The position numbers and the translations under genes were made by a program. From assembly GCA_963664245.1 (NCBI GenBank), contig OY760934.1, positions 1,054,001-1,118,000 on the forward strand: a stretch of 64,000 bases of DNA. The letters run 5' to 3'. This DNA comes from GCA-2711565 sp963664245 (GTDB taxonomy: Bacteria > Bacteroidota > Bacteroidia > Bacteroidales > GCA-2711565). How positions within the stretch are numbered: position 1 is the first letter of the stretch; each line of letters starts with the position of its first letter. Shown here piece after piece: positions 44,524 through 52,586 of this stretch. The notes under the pieces are model-generated. The model did not search any database and was not told the DNA's origin. It saw nothing but the letters and a program-made list of their open reading frames with translations.

Positions 44524-44556
44524 CACCAGTTTTTACGTCTAAATCAAAACATAATC

Positions 44557-45876
44557 ATGAAAACGATAATCACCTTTTTGTTTCTATTCCCATCTATTGT
44601 ATTTTCCCAAAACTACAAACTTGCAGGAACCATCCACGAGTATAAAAATCAAAAGGTATATTTACTGGGATTGGAAGGCGACAGAAGTGTGATGATAGAC
44701 TCGGTAAAAACGTCAAACTACGGGCAGTTTACCTTTGAGCTCGACCCAAATACGCCCAAAGGAATTTACCGCCTCGGATTAGAAAACCGTGAGTACCTGG
44801 ATATTATTTTCAACAAAGAAAACATTGATTTTAGCACCCACATCTCGGATGTTTTTAACAAACTGGCTTTTAACAAATCTGTTGAAAACAGGGTATATCT
44901 TTCTTACCTCCAAAAACGGAATTACGATCAGTACCGCATGGAACTCCTGCAGCCGGTTATCAGCTATTACCCCATGAACGACAAGTTTTTTCCGGTGGTT
45001 CTATCCGAATTTTCAAGCATTCAGGACTCCCTGCATTATTTTACCGATAAACTGATCCGGGAATACCCCAACACCTTTGCTTCGACCCTGATAAAAATTG
45101 ATGAACGGCCACTTTTAAACCCGATGGAAACACAGGCAGAACAACAGGAATATGTAAAAAAATACTTTTTTGAAGGAAAAGATTTTAGTGACACTGCCCT
45201 GATTCACACCAACATCCTAACCTCCAATGTTTTGAATTACCTTTCTTTCTACCAGAAACGCGAGCTCACCAAAGATCAAATGGAAGCTGAGTTTATCAAA
45301 GCAGTGGATGTTATACTTCCGGCTATGAAAAAGAACCGGAAGATATACGAGTTTGTGATTGATTACCTTATTGGCGGCTTTGAGCAATTTGGCTTTAACA
45401 AAGTAATAACACACATTGCCTCACAAACGCCTGTTGACGAAGATTGCGAAAATGAAGAACTCAAGCACCGCCTTGAAACATTAAAAAATCTCATTCCCGG
45501 AAACAAGGCCCCGGAAATAGAAATCGGCGACATCAAGCTTTCAAAGATCAAGAAAAAATACACCCTGGTTTTATTTTATGCCAGCTGGTGCCCGCACTGT
45601 AACGAGATTATCCCAGAACTTCAGGCTTTTTATACGGACTTTAAACCGAATGTAGAGGTTGTTTCCATCTCAATCGACACTTCTAAAACGGAATATAAAT
45701 CTTATGTCAATAAGGTAAAGATGCAATGGTTGAACGAATGTGATTTTAAAGGCTGGGACACACAGGCGGCCATTGATTACGGGGTGTATGTTACGCCCAA
45801 TATGTTTTTGCTGGATGAAGAGAAAAAAATTGTGGCAAGGCCGACTAGTATAATTGAGCTCCTGGAATTTTTTTAA
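44557..45876 (+). CDS. TlpA-like thioredoxin-fold protein, exported
   Basis: A 439-residue exported thioredoxin-like oxidoreductase, start at ATG 44557 (MKTIITFLFLFPSIVFSQ, signal peptide). The N-terminal about 20-110 resembles a DUF4369 domain (YKLAGTIHEYKNQKVYLLG); about 115-310 is helical; the C-terminal TlpA domain has LVLFYASWCPHCNEIIPEL near 340, a CxxC pair with a Pro in the middle, and YVTPNMFLLDEEKK as the cis-Pro loop. It probably reduces disulphides in the periplasm, for example in cytochrome maturation. The stop codon at 45874-45876 lies inside the 8-bp target site of the IS256 element, and the gene is unharmed. Confidence 0.88.
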   Translation: MKTIITFLFLFPSIVFSQNYKLAGTIHEYKNQKVYLLGLEGDRSVMIDSVKTSNYGQFTFELDPNTPKGIYRLGLENREYLDIIFNKENIDFSTHISDVFNKLAFNKSVENRVYLSYLQKRNYDQYRMELLQPVISYYPMNDKFFPVVLSEFSSIQDSLHYFTDKLIREYPNTFASTLIKIDERPLLNPMETQAEQQEYVKKYFFEGKDFSDTALIHTNILTSNVLNYLSFYQKRELTKDQMEAEFIKAVDVILPAMKKNRKIYEFVIDYLIGGFEQFGFNKVITHIASQTPVDEDCENEELKHRLETLKNLIPGNKAPEIEIGDIKLSKIKKKYTLVLFYASWCPHCNEIIPELQAFYTDFKPNVEVVSISIDTSKTEYKSYVNKVKMQWLNECDFKGWDTQAAIDYGVYVTPNMFLLDEEKKIVARPTSIIELLEFF

Positions 45877-45926
45877 AGACACTATCCAAAATTTTGTGTA
45901 AATGAACATTCACGGGGTTTGGCTTT

Positions 45927-47129
45927 TTAGATCCTAACCCTTTTTTCAAATATAGTCATAAATTGGTTTAGTATCAACCCCCAGTTTTGGATGGGCTGGG
46001 TCCATTTTTTTGTGATCTGTCCCAAAGCCAAATAGGTTGATTTGATGACCGCTTGGTCATTAGGGAACGACAGTTTGTTTTTGGTGTACTTTCTGATTTT
46101 CCCATTCATGTTTTCAATTAAGTTCGTGGTATAAATAATTTTTCTGATCTCTAAAGGAAAATCAAAAAAGACCGTAAGCTCGTCCCAGTTGTTTTCCCAG
46201 CTTTTAATGGCATAAGGGTACTTGGCTTCCCATCTGGCTTTGAACTTGTCCAGTTCCGCCTTAGCAGCCTGTTTTGTGGGGGCATTGTAAATGTTCTTCA
46301 TGTCCGAAGCAAAAGCCTTTTTATCTTTCCAGACCACATACCTTGCACTGTTTCTGATCTGGTGCACCACACATATCTGTGTGCTTGATTGTGGGAAAAC
46401 ATTCTTTATCGTGTCTGTGAACCCGTTCAGGTTATCGGTTACGGTAACCAGGATGTCTTCTATGCCCCGGGCTTTTAAATCCGTCAGGACACCCATCCAG
46501 AAAGATGAACTTTCGTTTTTGCCAAGCCAGATACCAAGGAGTTCTTTCCGGCCTTCTTTGTTCAGCCCAACGGCAAGATACACGGTTTTGTTGATGACCT
46601 TTCCCTGGTCCCGGACTTTGAAAACGATACCGTCCATCCAAACAATAAAATACAAATTGTCCAAAGGACGGTTTTGCCAGTCCAAAACATCCTGGTTTAC
46701 TTTTTCGGTAATGGTTGAAATAGCTGAAGTAGATAGTTTAAAACCATAAATTTCATGGAGTTCATCTTCAATGTCCGATAGGCTCATCCCTTTAGCGTAA
46801 AGCGATACTACAAGGTTTTGGACAGACAATGACTTATTGCTGTGCTTGGGGACAATGATGGGTGAAAAGCTACTGCTGCGGTCCCTGGGGACTTTTATAC
46901 TGGATTCTCCAAACTCTGTTTTGATATTCTTGGTTGTGAGGCCATTGCGCGAGTTGCCGCTATTATTGCCCTTTACATCGTTTTTTTCATAACCAAGGTG
47001 TACGTCCATTTCGGCTTCCAGTATTTTTTCTAACCCACGGGTATGGAGTTCTTTTAAGAAACTGGATAACTCTTCTTCTGTTTTGAACTTCTTCAAGAAG
47101 TCACTGTTCAATAAATCTTCTTTTTCCAT
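45927..47129 (-). CDS. IS256-family transposase
   Basis: A 400-residue DDE transposase of the Mutator-like IS256 family. The N-terminus is helical with GLEKILEAEMDVHLGYEKND and NSRNGLTTK, then IKVPRDRSSSF. The catalytic triad is seen as WMDGIVFKV (first Asp), VTVTDNLNGF (second Asp) and TTNLIENMNGKIRKYTKNK (Glu). The family CxxH is present as CVVHQIRNS. Full length with no stop, so the element should be active. It lies 48 bases inside the left end and 95 bases from the right end. Confidence 0.95.
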   Translation of the reverse strand: MEKEDLLNSDFLKKFKTEEELSSFLKELHTRGLEKILEAEMDVHLGYEKNDVKGNNSGNSRNGLTTKNIKTEFGESSIKVPRDRSSSFSPIIVPKHSNKSLSVQNLVVSLYAKGMSLSDIEDELHEIYGFKLSTSAISTITEKVNQDVLDWQNRPLDNLYFIVWMDGIVFKVRDQGKVINKTVYLAVGLNKEGRKELLGIWLGKNESSSFWMGVLTDLKARGIEDILVTVTDNLNGFTDTIKNVFPQSSTQICVVHQIRNSARYVVWKDKKAFASDMKNIYNAPTKQAAKAELDKFKARWEAKYPYAIKSWENNWDELTVFFDFPLEIRKIIYTTNLIENMNGKIRKYTKNKLSFPNDQAVIKSTYLALGQITKKWTQPIQNWGLILNQFMTIFEKRVRI

Positions 47130-47160
47130 AATCTAAAACTGTGTTTAAAGTTAATAAAAC

Positions 47161-47192
47161 AAAAAAATCACCGGGTTCTTGAACCCCGTGAT
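47161..47192 (-). terminator. minus-strand terminator inside the IS256 right end
   Basis: Stem TCACCGGGTTC (47168-47178) / GAACCCCGTGA (47181-47191) with one mismatch and a 2-base loop, followed on minus by a T7 tract. It would stop transcripts that enter the element from the flanking gene, upstream of the transposase start. Confidence 0.7.
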
Positions 47193-47224
47193 TTGATCAT
47201 TTACACAGTTTTATGGATATTACC

Positions 47225-47806
47225 TTTTTAAACTTTACGATCTCTGGAGATAATCCAAATTGACATATAATTAGCGTCATTGTTGTATCTGTAAGGCTAC
47301 AGATTTTCCATGAACCATCTTTTTTAAATATTCTATCTGCAAAATAAATACGCTTCCCCTCTGGAGTTAATTCCCAATTCAAAGATATTTTATTATGATA
47401 CTTCCTCAAAACAATGGATACTGGTGAAATACTAATCTTATATAAGGCATCTTCAGGTGTACAATTTGGTGGCAAAATTTCACTTTCATTCAATTTTAAA
47501 CATTCAACCCAATTGCCATACAAACGTTCTTTTTGAGAATCAGTTTTTATATATATAAAATCAATGTCATAACCTTTCATAAACGGATGATACATCTCTG
47601 TTTTTTTATGAGTACTTGATTTTATAAGTGTCAATGGTTTTCTAGCATAATGTATATTAAAAAACTTAAACCCTTTATAATTTACAATTTCCCATTTCTC
47701 GACAGGTAAGTACTCTTGATATTTCCCTGTATAAATCAAAACAGAATCATTAAGAAAACAAACAGAATCCCTCTTATAAGGAGTTAATATAGAATAAGAC
47801 CCTCTC
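47225..47806 (-). pseudogene. 3' part of a lipoprotein gene split by IS3 and capped by IS256
   Basis: The frame is open from the IS3 left junction to the IS256 right junction. Translation runs GSYSILTPYKRDSVCFLNDS, then TTG LIYTGKYQEYLPVEKWEIV, and on to YGNWVECLKLNESEILPP and SPEIVKF. It has no start of its own except an internal TTG. Its last residues before the present stop at 47197 come from the IS256 end. The N-terminal half is at 49032-49430. Joining both with one 4-bp IS3 target site, and dropping IS256 with its duplication, gives a 333-codon frame ending at a TAG in 45845-45847. Family unknown; lipocalin-like G-x-W-type starts recur (DGLW, IGSY, YGNW). Confidence 0.82.
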
Positions 47807-47833
47807 TGTAACCTTCCCCTTCTTTGGACAACA

Positions 47834-48604
47834 CTAAATTAGACATTTATCTGTTATTTTGTTGTTTTTTCTCAGGAAGATATCTTCCTGAGAAAGGGTT
47901 TCTGCATACTTTTTCGGACTCATTTTATTTAAAGAACTATGTGGGTGATTAGTATTGTAATCTTCCATCCATTGTTCAGTTAGTATCTTTAATTGGCTAA
48001 TATTATCGAATAAATAAGCATCAAGAATATCTTCCCTAAACAACCTGTTGAAACGTTCAATATAGGCATTCTGTACAGGTTTTCCCGGCTGGATAAACTT
48101 AATTTCGATTCCCTTTAACTCACACCAGTTAGTAAATACTTTTGATATAAATTCAGGGCCGTTATCCACTCGGATACTTTTAGGTTTCCCCCTAAAGAAA
48201 ATTACTTCCTTCATCACACGAATCAGCTGTTCTGCAGGGAATGAAAAACCTGGCTCAACAGCAAGGGCCTCCCGGTTATAATCATCAATAATATTCAAAA
48301 TACGGATTCTTCTTCCATAAGATAATGCATCACTCATAAAGTCAACAGACCATGTTTGATTCAGTGTAGTGGGTACTGTTAGAGGTTCGTTTACTCTTGA
48401 AGGCAACCGCCGTTTTCGTTTTCTACGGATATTTAATCCCATACTCCTGTAAACCCTTAAAACACGCTTTCTATTCCATTTTAAGCCTTCATTGCGTATA
48501 CGGTTATAATATTCATCGAAACCACGTGTAGGGTGCCTTTCTGCAAATTCATTGAGCTTGTCAATAACTGTTGTGTCATCCCGTTTGTTTTGATAATACC
48601 ACAT
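47834..48604 (-). CDS. IS3 transposase OrfB (integrase core), catalytic
   Basis: A 256-residue rve-type integrase from the ATG at 48604, but normally made by -1 frameshifting from orfA: the frame continues upstream through VSYLQEEYRISVNRACSVVE to the slippery site at 48706-48712. The HTH_21 region (RHPTRGFDEYYNRIRNEGL) is followed by the DDE triad: TWSVDFMSDAL (Asp), SIRVDNGPEFIS (Asp) and NAYIERFNRLFREDIL (Glu). The C-terminus, LSQEDIFLRKNNK, ends in the left terminal repeat. It is intact. Confidence 0.92.
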   Translation of the reverse strand: MWYYQNKRDDTTVIDKLNEFAERHPTRGFDEYYNRIRNEGLKWNRKRVLRVYRSMGLNIRRKRKRRLPSRVNEPLTVPTTLNQTWSVDFMSDALSYGRRIRILNIIDDYNREALAVEPGFSFPAEQLIRVMKEVIFFRGKPKSIRVDNGPEFISKVFTNWCELKGIEIKFIQPGKPVQNAYIERFNRLFREDILDAYLFDNISQLKILTEQWMEDYNTNHPHSSLNKMSPKKYAETLSQEDIFLRKNNKITDKCLI

Positions 48605-48699
48605 GGAGCGATGTAATTCAACTACTGAGCACGCCCTGTTTACACTTATTCGATATTCCTCTTGTAAATAGCTTACCCGTTCTTTCTTCTCACAGGGCT

Positions 48700-48966
48700 T
48701 TAGAACTTTTTTCCAAGTACATCTTTTAACATCTGGTGGTCAAGGCTTAGGTCTGCATACATACGTTTTAAACGTCTGTTTTCTTCCTCGAGTTCCTTTA
48801 ATTTCTTTAATTGATGGCTGTCCATCCCGGAATACTTTTTCTTCCAGTTATAGAATGTAGCTCTTGATATGCCATATTCACGGCACAAATCTTTTACTTC
48901 CCTGCCAGCTTCATACTCCTTCAGTATCTTGATAATCTGGCTTTCACTGAATTTAATCCTTTTCAT
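48700..48966 (-). CDS. IS3 transposase OrfA (helix-turn-helix)
   Basis: An 88-residue DNA-binding subunit: KRIKFSESQIIKILKEYEAG and LCREYGISRATFYNWKKKY form the HTH, and LKELEEENRRLKRMYADLSL is a leucine-zipper region. The sequence is of the IS407 subgroup type (ending DVLGKKF). The slippery A AAA AAG lies over the last codons (48706-48712), allowing a -1 shift into orfB to produce OrfAB. An additional Shine-Dalgarno is not needed. Confidence 0.92.
   Translation of the reverse strand: MKRIKFSESQIIKILKEYEAGREVKDLCREYGISRATFYNWKKKYSGMDSHQLKKLKELEEENRRLKRMYADLSLDHQMLKDVLGKKF
48706..48712 (-). other. A6G programmed -1 frameshift site
   Basis: On minus the bases A AAA AAG sit in the orfA frame directly before the TTC TAA end. 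Reading back one base continues GTT CTA AAG into the orfB frame with no stop before its ATG, giving a fused OrfAB. This is the standard IS3-family signal. Confidence 0.8.
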
Positions 48967-49031
48967 AATGACATTTTAAAGTTAAACATTTTGTCTAATC
49001 CTAAACTGTCCGATTTTTAGGGAAGGCTACA

Positions 49032-49430
49032 TATCAAATCCTTTTTATTAAAACTAACTTTAGCAAAACAGGGATCAATCCTTTTAAACACTAATGTGAG
49101 ACTGTCAATTAGATTGGTAAGTATTAGTGAATCTTGGGTATATTCAATTTTAGCATTTAAAATTTCAGAATTTAAGGTATTATTTATCCATTCAAATTTA
49201 GAAGAATCAATTTTTATTTTCCCCATATCCCCATTAGATAAGTCTCGAATATACACAACCGAAAGATTGTCACTATCAATATCCAACAGGATTGGTTGAA
49301 GAAAAAGATCTGGGTCTCCCTCATGCAAAGCATATGTTGAATACCAGAGTCCATCCAAATTAGACTTGTGGCTACATGAACTAAATAAAAATAAAAGTAA
49401 AAGAAAAATAATTTTTAGAAATCGTATCAT
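49032..49430 (-). pseudogene. 5' part of a lipoprotein gene broken by the IS3 element
   Basis: Encodes residues 1-133: a signal peptide ending in LFSSCS (lipobox Cys about 19), then NLDGLWYSTYALHEGDPDLF and NLSVVYIRDLSNG, ending KVSFNKKDLI at the junction. The present frame runs on five residues into the IS3 right end and stops at 49017. The rest is at 47225-47802. Because of the signal peptide, the truncated product could still be exported, but it lacks about 60% of the ancestral protein. The ancestral family is unknown to me. The gene converged on the TlpA-like gene. Confidence 0.82.
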
Positions 49431-49459
49431 ACGATAAAAAATAATCCTAATCTAAAATT

Positions 49460-50179
49460 TTACCACCCACTCGCCAGCACATCAATCAAATGAATGACTT
49501 TAAGGGGAAGCTTGTGTTTTTTAATGTAGCCTTCCTGGTGCATTAAACAGCTCAGGTCGGTCGACACAATATATTCCGCGCCGGTTTCCAGGGCATTGTG
49601 AACTTTTTGTTCGGCCATGGCCGTTGAAATAGCTTCGTGTTTCACCGAAAAGGTTCCGCCAAAACCACAACAGGTTTCACTGTCTTTCATTTCAATCAGC
49701 TCCAGCCCTTTTACATTTTGAAGCAACAAGCGGGGTTCTTCTTTAATGCCTATTTCACGCAGAGCCGCACACGAATCGTGGTAAGTAACCCTGGCCTCAA
49801 AAGTAGCCCCTACATCGGTAATTTTTAATTCTTTAACCAGGAACTCGGTAAACTCGAAGAGGTTTTTTTGCAGCCGCCGACACTCCAAATGCATGGAAGT
49901 GTTGGTAAACAGTTCGTCGTAATAATTGCGAACCATGCCCACACAAGATGCTGTAGGACCAATCACCGGACGGTTGTTCGGAAAATCTTTGATAAACTTC
50001 TCCCCCATCACCTTAGCCTCATCCCAAAAACCGGCATTAAAGGCCATTTGTCCGCAACAGGTTTGCTCGGTATTATAATGAACCTCCATACCCAATTTTT
50101 CCAGGATTTTAACCATGTTAAACCCGGTTTGCGGATAAAGCTGATCGATAAAACAAGGGATAAATATATCAACAATCAT
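49460..50179 (-). CDS. CCG-domain Fe-S oxidoreductase subunit (LutA/YkgE-like)
   Basis: A 239-residue iron-sulphur protein of the LutA/GlpC-tail type with two CCG domains. The first holds VDIFIPCFIDQLYPQTG and TCCGQMAFNAGF, the second VTYHDSCAALREIG and ETCCGFGGTFSVKH. LutA is one of three subunits needed for L-lactate oxidation (lutABC), but no lutB or lutC is in the window. Here it closes the porX operon, 36 bases after aroA. It may pair with subunits elsewhere, or serve another electron transfer. The Cys clusters look complete. Confidence 0.85.
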   Translation of the reverse strand: MIVDIFIPCFIDQLYPQTGFNMVKILEKLGMEVHYNTEQTCCGQMAFNAGFWDEAKVMGEKFIKDFPNNRPVIGPTASCVGMVRNYYDELFTNTSMHLECRRLQKNLFEFTEFLVKELKITDVGATFEARVTYHDSCAALREIGIKEEPRLLLQNVKGLELIEMKDSETCCGFGGTFSVKHEAISTAMAEQKVHNALETGAEYIVSTDLSCLMHQEGYIKKHKLPLKVIHLIDVLASGW

Positions 50180-50215
50180 AGTTCAGTTTTTCTGATTACA
50201 AAGGTAATAAAAGCC

Positions 50216-51472
50216 TTAAAAAATGTTCATGCCGAACCCGAGATTTTCAAACTGTTGCCAAAAAGCAGGAAACGATTTTGAAACCACGTCTTTATCTTCA
50301 ATTTCTATTTTCCCGGTTTTCATCACCAAAGACGCAACGGCCATCGCCATGCGGTGGTCGTTATAGGTTTTAAAAACATGATCGACCGATTGATAATCAA
50401 CCTCCGAAAATTTTTTCAATAACCATTCGTTGTTTTCCTCAATCAAGCGGTAACCAAAAACCGACATCTCATCGTCCATTTTGGCAATACGATCCGTTTC
50501 CTTGATCCGCAAGCTTTTCAATCCTTTAAAACGCCCTTCTATTCCCAAGCCAACACAAGTTGCAATGACCGTTTGAACAATATCAGGACATTTAATAAAA
50601 TCATATTCAAACAATTTTAGCACGCAGCTAGTTTTGCGGATCGTCAAACCCTCGTCGGTAAAAATCGATTCCACACCAAAAGAGCGGTAAATTTCGGAAA
50701 GAACACGATCGCCCTGTAAGCTATCCGCTTTCAAACCCGGAATAAAAAGTTTCCCTTTTTCGGCCAGGGCCAACAATCCGTATGCGTATGAAGCGGCACT
50801 CCAATCTGGGCTCACCCTGAATTCTTTGGGAATATATTCCTGACAGGAAATCGAAATTTTGTTCCCGGAAAAATCAACCTTTACCCCAAAATACGCCATC
50901 ATTTTAATGGTCATCTCCAAATAGGGGCGTGAAATTAATACTCCTTCAAGGCTAATCATCAAGCCATTTTCCAGCATTGGCGCAATCATCAGCAAGGCCG
51001 AAATGTACTGGCTGCTGATACCGGCATTCAGCGAAATACGTCCACCCTGTAAGTTTTTTCCTTGTATTAATAATGGCGGGAATCCTTCTTTTTCCACGTA
51101 TTTTATTTCAGCCCCCAGCATTTTTAAGGCTTCCACCAATGGTTGAACCGGACGCTGGTGCATGCGTTCGCTTCCTTTGAGCAGCCATTTTCCTTCTTTG
51201 ATTGACAAGTAAGCCGTTAAAAAACGCATGGCCGTGCCTGCATGACCCACGTTAACAACCAAGGGAATGCCGGAAACCCCGCATGTTTGAATCATCCGAA
51301 GACAGCGGTTCAACAACAAAGTGTCGTCAGCTTCCGAAAGATTTTTGATAGAAATATCCTGGTTGGCCAGAGCTTTAATAAGCAAAGCACGGTTACTCTC
51401 ACTCTTGGATGAAGGTAATGTAAAAGTTTCGTTGATCTCACTTTTATTTTTTGTAATACGGATTGTAGCCAA
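50216..51472 (-). CDS. aroA: 3-phosphoshikimate 1-carboxyvinyltransferase (EPSP synthase)
   Basis: Sixth step of chorismate synthesis. A 418-residue two-domain enzyme: LPSSKSESNRALLIKALANQ is the N-terminal substrate loop (Lys, Ser, Arg), NVGHAGTAMRFLTAYLS carries the conserved Gly-Thr-Arg, and SPDWSAASYAYGLLALAE and LRIKETDRIAKMDDE complete the active site, with NDHRMAMAVA near the C-terminus. The N-terminal GxAGTxxR motif reads GHAGTAMR, suggesting the class II (glyphosate-tolerant) side is possible, but I cannot decide it. The aroB stop is 2 bases upstream, so the two are coupled. Confidence 0.93.
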   Translation of the reverse strand: MATIRITKNKSEINETFTLPSSKSESNRALLIKALANQDISIKNLSEADDTLLLNRCLRMIQTCGVSGIPLVVNVGHAGTAMRFLTAYLSIKEGKWLLKGSERMHQRPVQPLVEALKMLGAEIKYVEKEGFPPLLIQGKNLQGGRISLNAGISSQYISALLMIAPMLENGLMISLEGVLISRPYLEMTIKMMAYFGVKVDFSGNKISISCQEYIPKEFRVSPDWSAASYAYGLLALAEKGKLFIPGLKADSLQGDRVLSEIYRSFGVESIFTDEGLTIRKTSCVLKLFEYDFIKCPDIVQTVIATCVGLGIEGRFKGLKSLRIKETDRIAKMDDEMSVFGYRLIEENNEWLLKKFSEVDYQSVDHVFKTYNDHRMAMAVASLVMKTGKIEIEDKDVVSKSFPAFWQQFENLGFGMNIF

Positions 51473-51474
51473 TG

Positions 51475-52536
51475 TTATGCCTCCCTGTTAATAAAATCGA
51501 TGAGGCATTTTTTCACATCTTCGAAGGTACAAAACTGATCGACCACCCCTTCGCCAATTGATTTCAGAAGGGTAAAATTAATGCCTTGCTGTGTATTTTT
51601 TTTATCGTGCATTATAAATTCCATGAGCTCGTCCACATCTTTTTCAAAAAATTTACGAATGGGAAAAACTTCAGAAATGTATGCTTTTATTGCCTGTGCA
51701 TCGGCCTCTGGAAATCCGATTTTACCAACCGACAAATCAGCTTCGGCCATTATTCCCAAAGCAATAGCTTCTCCATGTAACAACGGTAGGTCGTGGTGTT
51801 CCAACGAAAAAGACTCAAAAGCATGCCCCAGGGTATGCCCAAAATTTAATATTTTACGCAAGTTGTTTTCATAGAAATCCTGACCCACAACTTCCATTTT
51901 TATCTCTATCGAACGCTTCACCAGATCGTTCCAATCAAGATTGAACAGGGAAGTACTTTGGGTTAACTTTTTCCAATAAGCCGCATCATAAATCAAAGCA
52001 TGTTTCAGCATTTCAGCGAAACCGGCTTTCATTTGTCGCATATTCAATGAAGCAAAGAAATCGGTATGGATAAACACTGCCTTAGGATGGGCAAAAACAC
52101 CCAGTTGGTTTTTATACGCACGGTAATCAATTCCTGTTTTCCCACCTATTGATGCGTCAACCATGGATAAAAGGGTGGTCGGGACATGAACAAACGGAAT
52201 ACCCCGTTTATAAACCGAAGCTGCAAATCCGCCTAAATCGCATATTACGCCACCACCAAGATTGACAAGCATGGTTTTGCGGCTGCTGTGATGCTTCATT
52301 AATTGGTTCCAAACCAACTGACAGGTTTGAAAATTCTTGTAAATTTCGCCACTAGGGATTTCAATAACACCAGGTTTAAAATCAGCTAAAACCTCCATTA
52401 GTACAGGCAAACAATGTTCCCTGGTGTTTTCATCAACCAAAATCAGGATGCGATGATCCTGAAAGTTGCTTAAAAATCTTTTAAGATTTTCAAACTTTTT
52501 CCCTTCAAAAAAAACCGGATGAATAGTATTTGTCAA
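51475..52536 (-). CDS. aroB: 3-dehydroquinate synthase
   Basis: Second step of the shikimate pathway, NAD+- and metal-dependent, 353 residues. NAD binding: MLVNLGGGVICDLGGFAASVYKRG (in parts), PTTLLSMVDASIGGKTGID. Metal ligands lie in GFAEMLKHALI (Glu), NFGHTLGHAFESF (His) and HGEAIALGIMAE (His). The start is the ATG at 52536. The gene sits 50 bases after ald and 2 before aroA, so two steps of aromatic synthesis are together with alanine dehydrogenase in one operon. Confidence 0.95.
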   Translation of the reverse strand: MTNTIHPVFFEGKKFENLKRFLSNFQDHRILILVDENTREHCLPVLMEVLADFKPGVIEIPSGEIYKNFQTCQLVWNQLMKHHSSRKTMLVNLGGGVICDLGGFAASVYKRGIPFVHVPTTLLSMVDASIGGKTGIDYRAYKNQLGVFAHPKAVFIHTDFFASLNMRQMKAGFAEMLKHALIYDAAYWKKLTQSTSLFNLDWNDLVKRSIEIKMEVVGQDFYENNLRKILNFGHTLGHAFESFSLEHHDLPLLHGEAIALGIMAEADLSVGKIGFPEADAQAIKAYISEVFPIRKFFEKDVDELMEFIMHDKKNTQQGINFTLLKSIGEGVVDQFCTFEDVKKCLIDFINREA

Positions 52537-52586
52537 AACAATAAAATTTTATTGCTTCAAATTTAATCAAAAATCAAATACACTTT

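Larger units (their letters stand above)
45878..47224 (-). mobile_element. IS256-family insertion sequence
   Basis: A complete element of 1347 bases. Imperfect terminal repeats start GACACTATCC at the left end and read GGTAATATCC inward from the right end; both then share TGTGTAAATGA and CACGGGGTT. Flanking it is an exact 8-bp duplication TTTTTAAA (45870-45877 and 47225-47232), the length typical of the family. One intact transposase gene fills it. The insertion was recent enough for the duplication to remain exact. The right end contains a hairpin that would block outside transcription. Confidence 0.88.
47807..49031 (-). mobile_element. IS3-family insertion sequence (IS407-like)
   Basis: A complete element of 1225 bases. 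The ends begin TGTAACCTTCCC (left) and TGTAGCCTTCCC (right, reversed), and further in both contain GGACA and ATTAGACA, so the inverted repeats are about 40 bases with mismatches. Two genes in -1 frame relation fill it. The flanking tetranucleotides are TCTC (left) and TATC (right), a 3-of-4 match to the 4-bp duplication made by the IS407 subgroup, so one base has changed since insertion or the match is chance. A 4-bp loss restores the host frame. Confidence 0.85.

Noticed and set aside
44515..44556. Earlier start for the TlpA-like gene
   Set aside because: It would begin inside the inverted repeat and hide the signal peptide behind 14 residues; the ATG at 44557 gives a normal signal peptide.
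47834..49430. Lipoprotein at 49017-49430 as a complete small gene
   Set aside because: Its last five codons and stop lie inside the IS3 terminal repeat, and the matching remainder is on the other side of the element.
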